Origin: Gemmatimonadota bacterium
Lineage (GTDB): Bacteria; Gemmatimonadota; Gemmatimonadetes; Gemmatimonadales; GWC2-71-9
DNA length: 7,978 nucleotides
NCBI GenBank assembly: GCA_003220905.1
Contig: QHTS01000166.1
Location: 1-7,978, forward strand
Reading direction: 5' to 3'
Shown one piece after another: positions 1-5,634 of this stretch; the stretch's first letter is position 1; each line of letters starts with the position of its first letter. The notes under the pieces were generated by a model. That model saw only the letters and a list, made by a program, of their open reading frames with translations. It had not been told where the DNA came from and did no database searches. The position numbers were made by a program, and so were the translations under genes.

Positions 1-816
1 TCGAGGAGACTCATCGCCAGTAATCTGCAATCGACGATACGTGATCTCCAACGCCGCAAGGCGCGCGGCCGACGCGGGCTCGCCCTGATCGAGGGCGTGC
101 GGCTCGTGGAGGAGGCACTCGCCGCCGGCGTCGCGTTCAAGGGGGCGCTCGTCGCCCCCGACCTGGCACGCACCGCGCGCGGCACGGCGCTCGTCGCGGA
201 GCTCCAAGGGCACGGCGTAGAGGTGGAGGAGGTCGGGGCGCGTGTCTTCGCGCAGCTCGCCGACACCGAAACCCCGCAGGGGATCATCGCCGTCATCGAG
301 CCGCGGCGCTGGACCGCGAGCGACTTCGCGCCGCCGTCGGGTGCAGTGGCGCTCGTGATCGACGGCGTACAGGATCCCGGTAACGTCGGCACGCTGATTC
401 GGACGGCGCACGCGCTCGGAGCCGCGGGCACGGTGGTGCTGCGGGGCACGGCCGACCCGACGAGCCCGAAGGCGCTGCGGGCGGCCATGGGCGCTACCTT
501 CCGCCACCCCGTCCTGTCGCTCGACGACGACGGGTTCATCGCCTGGGCGAGGAAACATGGCGTGACCTTGTGGGCGAGCGCCGCGGACGGCGTGCCCCTG
601 CATCGGGCGCTCGAGCGGGGACGCGGGAAGGGGGGAACGGGACGCGTGGACGGACCGATCGCCGTGATCGTGGGAAACGAGGGGGCGGGAATCCGCCCGC
701 AGCTCAACGCCGTCGCCGCGCAGCGCGTGGCGATCCCGCTGGCCCAGGGCGCCGAGTCGCTCAACGTCGCAGTGGCGGCGGGTATCCTGCTCTACGAGGT
801 GACGCGTGGTCGTTGA
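1..816 (+). CDS. TrmH/SpoU-family RNA 2'-O-ribose methyltransferase (5' partial)
   Basis: This enzyme transfers a methyl group from S-adenosylmethionine to a ribose 2'-OH in rRNA or tRNA (SPOUT fold with a C-terminal trefoil knot). The frame is open from base 1. The segment before the first GTG (97) reads DLQRRKARGRRGLALIEG, the usual N-terminal substrate-binding region of this family, so the real start lies upstream of the window and GTG 97 is not the start. The three SpoU motifs are visible: NVGTLIRTAHALG (about 391-430), IAVIVGNEGAGI (about 658-693) and IPLAQGAESLNVAVAAGILL (about 733-792). A Gly/Arg-rich stretch at about 616-650 sits between motifs 1 and 2. The last bases overlap the prepilin peptidase start by 11 bp, suggesting co-transcription. 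Family assignment is firm; whether it is RlmB, a TsnR-like enzyme or another paralogue cannot be decided. Confidence 0.93.
   Translation, partial: SRRLIASNLQSTIRDLQRRKARGRRGLALIEGVRLVEEALAAGVAFKGALVAPDLARTARGTALVAELQGHGVEVEEVGARVFAQLADTETPQGIIAVIEPRRWTASDFAPPSGAVALVIDGVQDPGNVGTLIRTAHALGAAGTVVLRGTADPTSPKALRAAMGATFRHPVLSLDDDGFIAWARKHGVTLWASAADGVPLHRALERGRGKGGTGRVDGPIAVIVGNEGAGIRPQLNAVAAQRVAIPLAQGAESLNVAVAAGILLYEVTRGR
796..802 (+). promoter_or_regulatory. Shine-Dalgarno site for the prepilin peptidase
   Basis: GAGGTGA matches the anti-SD sequence well and ends 3 nt before GTG 806 (6 nt from the GAGG core). It lies inside the end of the methyltransferase gene and supports GTG 806 as the start of the next gene. 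Confidence 0.6.
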
Positions 817-1594
817 TCCGATCCTGCTCGTCGGCGCCGGACTCCTGGGGCTCTGTGTCGGGAGCTTCCTCAACGTCTGCATCCTGCGGCTCGCCAAGGA
901 GGACAAGAAGCAGCGCTCGCTGTTCCACCCGCCCTCCACCTGCCCCCGCTGCGGGCGCCGGATCGGGTGGCGGGACAACGTGCCGGTGGTCTCGTGGCTG
1001 GTGCTGCGGGGCCGATGTCGCTCGTGCGGTCAGCCGATCTCCATGCAGTACCCCATCATCGAGGCGGTCGTGGCGGTCCTGTGGATCGCCGCCGTGCTGG
1101 CCTACGGACCGACGGTCCGCTTCGTCGAGGCCGCTGTGCTGGGCACCATTCTCCTCGGCATCGCCATCACCGATGCGCGCCATTACCTCATCCCCGACGA
1201 GTACAACTGGACCGGGCTCGTCCTCGGGCTCGGCCTGTCGCTGACGGCGGGCGTGCCGGGCTTCATCGAAGGCGTGCTGGGTGCGGCGACCGGGTTCGCC
1301 CTGCTGTACGCCGTCGGCTTGGTGGGGGGCTGGGTCTTCAAGGAAGAAGCGATGGGTGGCGGCGACATCAAGATGATGGCGATGGTGGGGGCGTTCGTCG
1401 GCTGGAAGGGCGTGCTCCTGACGGTATTCGCGGGTGCGCTCTTCGGCAGCCTCGTGTACGTCCCGCTGCTGGTACTGGGGAAACGGAAGCGTCACGTCCC
1501 GTTCGGGGTATTTCTCGCCATGGGAGCTGCGGTGGCATTCGTTTTCGGCCCCGCGATCTATGACTGGTACCGGCGATTCCTGGGGGCCGCCTGA
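806..1594 (+). CDS. pilD: Type IV prepilin peptidase (leader peptidase / N-methyltransferase)
   Basis: An inner-membrane aspartic protease that cleaves the leader from type IV pilins or type II pseudopilins and methylates the new N-terminus. At 262 aa it has the usual length and order. The N-terminal GSFLNVCILRL segment comes first, then the cytoplasmic methyltransferase domain with zinc-type cysteines (CPRC at 46-49, CRSC at 71-74) and VPVVSWLVLRGRC. The catalytic C-terminal half has Asp123 in ITDARHYLIPDEYN and Asp187 in GGGDIKMMAMVGAF, the two active-site motifs of the family. Hydrophobic stretches alternate as expected for about eight membrane segments. The end KRHVPFGVFLAMGA is also typical. 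It overlaps the upstream methyltransferase and lies 5 bp before the AAA gene. No pilin or secretion gene is in the window, so its substrates are unknown. The equivalent type II secretion name is gspO. Confidence 0.95.
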   Translation: MVVDPILLVGAGLLGLCVGSFLNVCILRLAKEDKKQRSLFHPPSTCPRCGRRIGWRDNVPVVSWLVLRGRCRSCGQPISMQYPIIEAVVAVLWIAAVLAYGPTVRFVEAAVLGTILLGIAITDARHYLIPDEYNWTGLVLGLGLSLTAGVPGFIEGVLGAATGFALLYAVGLVGGWVFKEEAMGGGDIKMMAMVGAFVGWKGVLLTVFAGALFGSLVYVPLLVLGKRKRHVPFGVFLAMGAAVAFVFGPAIYDWYRRFLGAA

Positions 1595-1599
1595 CCTGA

Positions 1600-2778
1600 A
1601 TGGGCGATCCGTTCGAAGGGCTGTTCGACTCGGGAGAAGTGCTCGAGCGCGTGGGCGTGAATCTCACGACGCAGGCGCGCCGCGGCGACCTGGAGCCAGT
1701 GCGCTGTCGCGACGCCGAGATCGCGCGAGTGGTCGACATCCTGCTGCGTCAGAGCAAGAACAACCCCGCCCTGATCGGGAAGGCCGGGGTCGGGAAGACG
1801 GCGATCGTCGAAGGCCTCGCCCAGCGGGTCGCCGCGGGGGACGTCCCCCCGGCCTTGAAGGACGTCCGCGTGGTCGCGCTCGACCATGTCGCCCTGCTCG
1901 CGGGCACTACGTTCCGCGGTCAGTACGAGGAGCGCATCCGGAAGCTCGTCCGCGAGCTGTCCGCCGACCCGGACCTCATCCTGTTCGTCGACGAGCTGCA
2001 CAACCTCATCGGACAGGGCACCGCCCTCGGCGCCGCCATGGACGCGGCCAACATGCTGAAGCCCGCCCTGGTGCGTGGCGACATCCGGATCATCGGCGCG
2101 ACCACGGGGGGCGAGTACGACAAGTGGATCCGCGGGGATCCGGCGCTCGAGCGCCGCTTCCAGCCGGTCCTGGTGGAGGAGCTCGACGCCATTCAAACGT
2201 GGGAAGTGCTCGTCGCCCGACGGCCCCGCCTCGAGCGCCACCACGCCGTCGCGATCACCGACGAGGCGCTCAAGGCCGCGATCGTCCTGACCGACCGGTT
2301 CGTGCCCGAGCGCGCCCGCCCCGACAAGGCCATCGACGTGTTGGACGAGGCCTGCGCCCACGCGCAGGCGACCGCGCGCGTGTCACCGGAGCTCGACCGG
2401 CTGATCCGCGAGCGACGCAAGGTGGACGCCATGATCCGACGGGGCCTGACGCACGAGCAGCCGCGCCAGGAGCCGGCAGAGGATCTCATGGCGGAGATCT
2501 TTCCGATGCTGGAGCGGATTGGCGCGGAGATCGAGAGGATGCTGGGCGGGGAAAGACGGGGAAAGACGGGGAAGGACGGGGAAGGCGCGGTCCAGGTGTC
2601 ACCTCCCCCGTCCTCCCCCGTCGTCCCCCGTCCTGCTCCGTCCCTGGCTGACCGCCGCGCCGAACTCGACCAGCTGCTCCGTCAAGAGCTCGAGCACCAG
2701 GGCATCGTCGTGGGCGGCCAAGCGGTCGCCCGCGTCGTGGGGGCCGCCGTCGGCAAGGGGATCGAGTGGCAGGCGTGA
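1600..2778 (+). CDS. Stand-alone ClpA/ClpB D1-type AAA+ ATPase
   Basis: 392 aa. The N-terminal 280 residues match the first AAA+ module (D1) of the Hsp100 unfoldases ClpB/ClpC/ClpA. Visible elements: NLTTQARRGDLEPV entry (21-34), Walker A GKAGVGKT (60-67), pore-loop region AGTTFRGQYEERI (101-113), Walker B LILFVDELHN (Asp131, Glu132), sensor 1 IIGATT (164-169), arginine-finger region ALERRF (182-187) and sensor-2 region PDKAIDVLDEA (241-251). The Clp N-domain, the ClpB coiled-coil M-domain and the whole second ATPase ring are absent. All nucleotide-handling residues are kept, so it should hydrolyse ATP and form a single ring; this is inference. Residues about 317-348 are a low-complexity Gly/Lys then Pro/Ser linker coded by an inverted 10-bp repeat array. 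A short tail (349-392) follows. It is 5 bp downstream of pilD and overlaps the next gene. Substrate and partner are unknown. Confidence 0.88.
   Translation: MGDPFEGLFDSGEVLERVGVNLTTQARRGDLEPVRCRDAEIARVVDILLRQSKNNPALIGKAGVGKTAIVEGLAQRVAAGDVPPALKDVRVVALDHVALLAGTTFRGQYEERIRKLVRELSADPDLILFVDELHNLIGQGTALGAAMDAANMLKPALVRGDIRIIGATTGGEYDKWIRGDPALERRFQPVLVEELDAIQTWEVLVARRPRLERHHAVAITDEALKAAIVLTDRFVPERARPDKAIDVLDEACAHAQATARVSPELDRLIRERRKVDAMIRRGLTHEQPRQEPAEDLMAEIFPMLERIGAEIERMLGGERRGKTGKDGEGAVQVSPPPSSPVVPRPAPSLADRRAELDQLLRQELEHQGIVVGGQAVARVVGAAVGKGIEWQA
2544..2646 (+). repeat. Inverted array of 10-bp purine-rich units inside the AAA gene
   Basis: Left arm: GAAAGACGGG at 2551 and 2561, then GAAGGACGGG at 2571, with partial units on each side. 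Right arm after an about 18-nt spacer: pyrimidine-rich units TCCTCCCCCG (2611), TCGTCCCCCG (2621) and TCCTGCTCCG (2631), also exactly 10 bp apart. The right-arm complement is similar to the left-arm unit (about 8 of 10 bases), so the whole is an imperfect palindrome able to form a long hairpin. It stays in frame and codes for a Gly/Lys/Pro/Ser linker. Confidence 0.8.
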
Positions 2779-4067
2779 CGCGAGCGTGCCTCGCCATGGT
2801 GACGGTCGTCGGAGGGATGGGGAGCACCGGATGCGAGCAGCGGGCGCGGGAGGTCCAAAGCGAGGCCGAGCTGAAGCAGGCCGTACAGCAGATGATCCCC
2901 GCCGTGGAATGGGCCACCCGCCTGCGGTTTCGCCAGCGGCCCGTCGTCCTGCGTCGCAGCCGCGCGCAGGTTCGGGACTATGTCATCCACAAGTTCGACG
3001 ACGACCTCCCGCCCGCCGAGCTCGAGGGCGCGCAGGCTGCGTATCGGTTGTTCGGCCTGATCCCCGATTCGCTCGACCTGCGCCGCACCATGGTCGACCT
3101 CCTGACCGAGCAGGTGGCGGGGTATTTCGACCCCGACTCGAACGCCCTCTACATCCCGACCGACATCGATCCGAGCCAGGCCCGTCTCGTGATCTCGCAC
3201 GAGCTGGTGCACGCGCTGCAGCACCAGTACTTGAACCTCGACTCGCTGGTGGAGCTCAAGCGCCAGAACGATCGCCGCAGCGCGGCGCAGGCGATCCTCG
3301 AAGGGCAGGCGACGCTCGCTCAGATCCTGGTCCTCATGCCCGAGCAGAAGATCGAGAGCCTGCCCAACTTCTGGGACCTACGGATGGCGCTCGGCGGGCA
3401 ACAGGATCAGATGAAAGTGTTCGGGAGCGCACCGCTGTGGCTGCGCGAGAGCCTGATCTTCCCCTACTTGGGCGGCGCCGAGTTCGTGCGCTGGTTCGAC
3501 CACGAGTACCCGGGGAAGCAGCCCTACGGCGTCCTCATGCCGATCTCCACCGAGCAGATCCTGCACCCCGCGCGGTACGTGGCCGGGGACCGCCCCGATG
3601 CGATGGCGTTCGAGTCGCCCGGACCCGACACGGTGCGCTACGAGGACGGGCTGGGCGAGTTCGAGATCCGCCTCCTACTGGAGCAGCACCTGGGCGGTGA
3701 CAGCGCCGCCGCCTCGTTCGCGGCGGGTTGGGACGGCGACCGCTACCAGGTGCTCGGGGGCAGGAGCGCCGCGCGGGCGGGGCGGGCCGGGCGGGTGGGG
3801 CGCGCCGGGGTGGCCGGGGGGGCCGGGGGGGCCGGGGGGGGGGGCGCACTTCAAGCAAGGACTCCAGAGCGCGTGGGCGAAACGGCGCTCGGGCGGTCCG
3901 ACGGTCCGGCGATCGGAGATCAGGCAACTGGTGGTCAGCGGCGTACACGTCGTGCGGCTGGTGGACGCCCCCGCGGGTTGGGCGGGTTGGAAACGGGTGC
4001 CGGCGATTCGTGTCACCCGCGCAGCGCGTTGATTCCCCCACTTGGATTCCCACAACTCGCTAAGTAG
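2766..4067 (+). CDS. Predicted zinc metalloprotease lipoprotein, frame broken near its C-terminus
   Basis: Read without a shift, this frame gives 433 aa. Residues 1-23 look like a lipoprotein signal (Arg6, hydrophobic stretch, Cys23 after GST), so the product is probably exported and lipid-anchored; the lipobox is not a perfect one. The core holds HELVH at 145-149 followed by LQHQ, and a candidate third ligand Glu179 in AILEGQATL, a gluzincin-like HExxH + E arrangement. I do not recognise a named family. After about residue 337 (DRYQVLGG) the frame enters a Gly/Ala repeat coded by G-rich DNA, and codon use after it no longer fits coding sequence. The natural C-terminus continues in another frame (3847-4032). 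Start GTG 2766 has AAGGGG 5 nt upstream; GTG 2775, which overlaps the previous stop as GTGA, is an alternative. Translation is probably coupled to the AAA gene. Confidence 0.75.
   Translation: MAGVTRACLAMVTVVGGMGSTGCEQRAREVQSEAELKQAVQQMIPAVEWATRLRFRQRPVVLRRSRAQVRDYVIHKFDDDLPPAELEGAQAAYRLFGLIPDSLDLRRTMVDLLTEQVAGYFDPDSNALYIPTDIDPSQARLVISHELVHALQHQYLNLDSLVELKRQNDRRSAAQAILEGQATLAQILVLMPEQKIESLPNFWDLRMALGGQQDQMKVFGSAPLWLRESLIFPYLGGAEFVRWFDHEYPGKQPYGVLMPISTEQILHPARYVAGDRPDAMAFESPGPDTVRYEDGLGEFEIRLLLEQHLGGDSAAASFAAGWDGDRYQVLGGRSAARAGRAGRVGRAGVAGGAGGAGGGGALQARTPERVGETALGRSDGPAIGDQATGGQRRTRRAAGGRPRGLGGLETGAGDSCHPRSALIPPLGFPQLAK
3774..3845 (+). repeat. G-rich low-complexity array ending in an 11-G run
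   Basis: The + strand is almost pure G with a few C. It ends in two 9-bp units CCGGGGGGG (3814-3822, 3823-3831), then CC and 11 consecutive G (3834-3844). It replaces part of the metalloprotease coding sequence by a Gly/Ala stretch. It could form a G-quadruplex and is highly prone to slippage in the cell and in sequencing. Confidence 0.9.
3847..4032 (+). other. Displaced C-terminal coding segment of the metalloprotease
   Basis: In the frame one base later than the main one, the DNA after the G run reads HFKQGLQSAWAKRR, then an 8-bp-repeat stretch, then VVRLVDAPAGWAGWKRVPA, ending at TGA 4030-4032. Third codon positions here are mostly G or C, as in the neighbouring genes, and the composition looks like folded protein, while the unshifted frame has many A/T third positions and a Gly/Arg-rich product. 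Removing one G (or adding two) in the 11-G run would join this to the metalloprotease as a single protein of about 421 aa. I infer this is the true C-terminus. Confidence 0.65.
3894..3917 (+). repeat. Three 8-bp units within the metalloprotease tail
   Basis: CGGTCCGA, CGGTCCGG and CGATCGGA follow one another with an exact 8-bp phase. Three units make 24 bp, so the frame is kept. They code for SGGPTVRRSE-like residues in the displaced C-terminal frame. Confidence 0.55.
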
Positions 4068-4070
4068 TTT
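4042..4070 (+). promoter_or_regulatory. Possible promoter before the ffh-rpsP cluster
   Basis: The stretch from about 4042 to 4082 is clearly richer in A/T than its surroundings and lies just before the ffh relic start. TTGGAT (4042-4047) and TAGTTT (4065-4070) are 17 bp apart but match the sigma-70 boxes only weakly. Location is the main argument. If real, it would now drive rpsP and the genes after it. Confidence 0.25.
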
Positions 4071-4079
4071 CGTAGGCTT

Positions 4080-4352
4080 ATGTTTACGGCCCTCTCCGAG
4101 CGGTTGACCGCCGCTCTGAAGCGCCTCACCGGTCGGGGAGTGCTTTCGGAGCAAACCTCGCGGACTTTCTCGTCGCGCTGAAGCAGATGCAGGCGCTGGG
4201 GCCGATCAAACAGGTGCTCGGTCTCTGAGCCGTCGGTCCTCACTGGATCGCGGCGGCTGCGGATCGCGAAGGGGGCGGGGCGGACCGTACAGGAAGTCAA
4301 CCGGCTGCTGGAGCAGTTCCAGCAGATGCGGAAGCTTTTGAAAGGGACGTAG
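4080..4352 (+). pseudogene. ffh: Relic of ffh (signal recognition particle GTPase), internally deleted
   Basis: Ffh binds the SRP RNA and signal peptides and docks ribosomes to FtsY; it is normally about 440-450 aa. Here only the ends survive. ATG 4080 opens MFTALSERLTAALKRLTGRG then VLSE, the Ffh N-terminus. At about 4151-4225, in another frame, comes ANLADFLVALKQMQALGP then IKQVLGL, the start of the M domain. At 4227-4349, back in the first frame, comes EPSVLTGSRRLRIAKGAG then TVQEVNRLLEQFQQMRKLLKGT and TAG, the M-domain C-terminus. The whole NG GTPase domain (P-loop and all G motifs) and the M-domain middle are gone; as read from ATG 4080 the frame stops at TGA after about 35 residues. The position directly before rpsP is the normal place of ffh. 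It cannot make a working SRP protein. Confidence 0.88.
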
Positions 4353-4359
4353 GCACGCT

Positions 4360-4617
4360 ATGGCTACTCGCATTCGGCTGCGGCGCGTGGGGCGGAAGGG
4401 GCAGAGCTACTTCCGGATCGTCGTCGCGGACTCGCGCTCTCCCCGCGACGGGCGGTTCGTCGTGACCCTGGGCCACTACAACCCGCGTACCAATCCGGCC
4501 GATATCCAGGTCGATGCGGAGCAGGCGCGCGCCTGGCTCGACAAGGGGGCGCTCCCGACCGACACGGTCCGCTCGCTGCTGAAGAAGGCGGGAGTGCTGG
4601 GCAAACGGCCCGCCTAG
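4360..4617 (+). CDS. rpsP: 30S ribosomal protein S16
   Basis: A small-subunit protein needed for 30S assembly, bound to the 5' and central domains of 16S rRNA. The 85-aa product is full length and shows the family signature: MATRIRLRRVGRKGQSYFRI, VVADSRSPRDGRFVVTLGHY, NPRTNP, and the C-terminal ALPTDTVRSLLKKAGVL. ATG 4360 gives the conserved N-terminus. AAAGGGA at 4341-4347 is a somewhat distant SD, lying inside the end of the ffh relic. The stop is 8 bp before the rimM GTG. It appears fully intact although both neighbours are damaged or shortened. Confidence 0.98.
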   Translation: MATRIRLRRVGRKGQSYFRIVVADSRSPRDGRFVVTLGHYNPRTNPADIQVDAEQARAWLDKGALPTDTVRSLLKKAGVLGKRPA

Positions 4618-4625
4618 TCGGGCGC

Positions 4626-4886
4626 GTGCGCAAGCCACACGGGCAGCGGGGGGAGGTCGCGGTGTTTCCCCTCGTGGAAAATCCGGGCGCCGTGTTCACG
4701 CCCAAGGCCCGGCTGCTGGTCGTGAACGAGGAGCGTGACGTCGTGGCGGGGCCGCTGGTCGTGGCGCGGCGGCGCGCATACCACCGCGAGTGGCTGCTGT
4801 CGTTCGTCGGCGTGAAGTCGCGTGCGGTGGTGGAGCCCTGGCGGGACCACTTCGTCGCCGTGGCAGAGACCGATGCTGACGATTAA
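4626..4886 (+). CDS. rimM: Ribosome maturation factor RimM, N-terminal domain only
   Basis: RimM helps 16S processing and 30S head assembly, partly by binding S19; it is usually about 165-180 aa with an N-terminal barrel and a C-terminal PRC-barrel. This frame codes for only 86 aa. RKPHGQRGEVAVFPL and LLSFVGVKSRAVVEPWRDHFV match the N-terminal domain from end to end, but the frame stops right after it, and the PRC-barrel with its usual YYxxDLIG-type start is absent. Conserved VGR codons lie directly upstream (4617-4625), yet no ATG, GTG or TTG is in frame there, so GTG 4626 is the only ordinary start and trims the first strand. The stop overlaps trmD by 14 bp. The place between rpsP and trmD is standard for rimM. 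Whether it works is uncertain. Confidence 0.8.
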   Translation: MRKPHGQRGEVAVFPLVENPGAVFTPKARLLVVNEERDVVAGPLVVARRRAYHREWLLSFVGVKSRAVVEPWRDHFVAVAETDADD

Positions 4887-5562
4887 CGTCGTGACGCTCT
4901 TCCCCGAGGTCTTCGAAGCATCGCTCCGGGTCAGTATTCTGGGGCGTGCCGCGGAGCAGGGGCTGGTGCGCTACCGGGTCGTGCAGCTGCGCGAGTACAC
5001 GCACGACCGGCACAAGACCGTGGATGACTACCCCTACGGCGGTGGCGCCGGGATGGTGCTCAAGCCGGAGCCGTTCTTCGAGGCGGTGGAGGATCTGCGG
5101 CCGGGCGGGGGACCGCCCATCGTGCTGTTGTCGGCGCGCGGCCGGCCCTTCAGCCACCGCGACGCCGTGCGCTTCGCGGTGGGCCAACAGCTCACGCTGC
5201 TGTGCGGGCACTACAAGGATGTGGACCAGCGGGTGGCGGACGGGCTGGGGGCGGAAGAGCTGTCGCTGGGGGACTTCGTGCTGTCGGGCGGTGAGCCGGC
5301 GGCGCTGTGCGTCCTGGATGCGGTGGTGCGGCTGCTCCCGGGGGCGCTCGGGGACCACGAGTCCGCGGCTACGGACTCACACTACGACGGGCTCCTGTCG
5401 CCGCCGAGCTATACCCGGCCGCCGAGCTATCGCGGAATGGATGTGCCGGCGGTATTGTTGAGCGGAGATCACGAGCAAATCGCGCGGTGGCGCGAGGCGG
5501 AGGCGGAGCGGTTGACGCGCGAGCGGCGGCCTGATCTATGGGCGAGGAATGCTGGTGAGTAG
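4873..5562 (+). CDS. trmD: tRNA (guanine-37-N1)-methyltransferase TrmD
   Basis: TrmD methylates G37 next to the anticodon using S-adenosylmethionine, preventing +1 frameshifts; it is an essential homodimeric SPOUT enzyme. The 229-aa product opens MLTINVVTLFPEVF as the family does, so ATG 4873 is chosen over an earlier in-frame GTG at 4822. Visible motifs: DDYPYGGGAGMVLKPEP, the SAM-knot elements LLCGHYKDVDQRV and ELSLGDFVLSGGEPAAL, then the linker DSHYDGLLSPPSYTRP with the conserved Asp, and VPAVLLSGDHEQIARWR near the C-terminus. Full length apart from a slightly short C-terminal domain. The start overlaps rimM by 14 bp, so translation is probably coupled; 72 bp separate it from rplS. Confidence 0.97.
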   Translation: MLTINVVTLFPEVFEASLRVSILGRAAEQGLVRYRVVQLREYTHDRHKTVDDYPYGGGAGMVLKPEPFFEAVEDLRPGGGPPIVLLSARGRPFSHRDAVRFAVGQQLTLLCGHYKDVDQRVADGLGAEELSLGDFVLSGGEPAALCVLDAVVRLLPGALGDHESAATDSHYDGLLSPPSYTRPPSYRGMDVPAVLLSGDHEQIARWREAEAERLTRERRPDLWARNAGE

Positions 5563-5596
5563 CCAACAGCGTGCGGACGCACTGACGCTGGAAGAC

Positions 5597-5626
5597 TAGA
5601 CGCACGGACGCGTAGACGCGTAGAGG
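5597..5626 (+). repeat. Short 8-bp tandem repeat between trmD and rplS
   Basis: TAGACGCA, CGGACGCG, TAGACGCG and the partial TAGAGG follow in an exact 8-bp phase. The last partial copy supplies the AGAGG ribosome binding site of rplS. ACGCGT palindromes recur in the array. It fills most of the 72-bp trmD-rplS gap. Confidence 0.7.
5622..5626 (+). promoter_or_regulatory. Shine-Dalgarno site of rplS
   Basis: AGAGG lies 8 nt before ATG 5635 but only 2 nt before ATG 5629. This spacing favours ATG 5635 as the start of L19. Confidence 0.5.
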
Positions 5627-5634
5627 ATATGGGT

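Noticed and set aside
761..1495. Long - strand frame opposite the prepilin peptidase
   Set aside because: Shadow of a GC-rich gene; its product is His/Arg/Asp-rich with no recognisable domain, while the + strand frame has clear catalytic motifs.
1434..2651. Long + strand frame over the AAA gene
   Set aside because: Arg/Pro/Gly-rich product typical of an out-of-frame reading; the AAA motifs lie in the other frame.
4822..4872. Upstream in-frame extension of trmD from GTG 4822
   Set aside because: TrmD proteins start with the MxINVVTLFPE strand, which fits ATG 4873; the extension overlaps rimM and is not family-like.
5359..5378. Perfect 7-bp inverted repeat GAGTCCG/CGGACTC with a 6-nt loop in trmD
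   Set aside because: It lies inside an intact trmD coding stretch whose residues look normal for the family, so it is more likely chance than a terminator.
5401..5430. 12-bp direct repeat CCGCCGAGCTAT in trmD
   Set aside because: It codes for PPSY twice in the TrmD motif where aromatic and proline residues are expected; explained by protein constraint.
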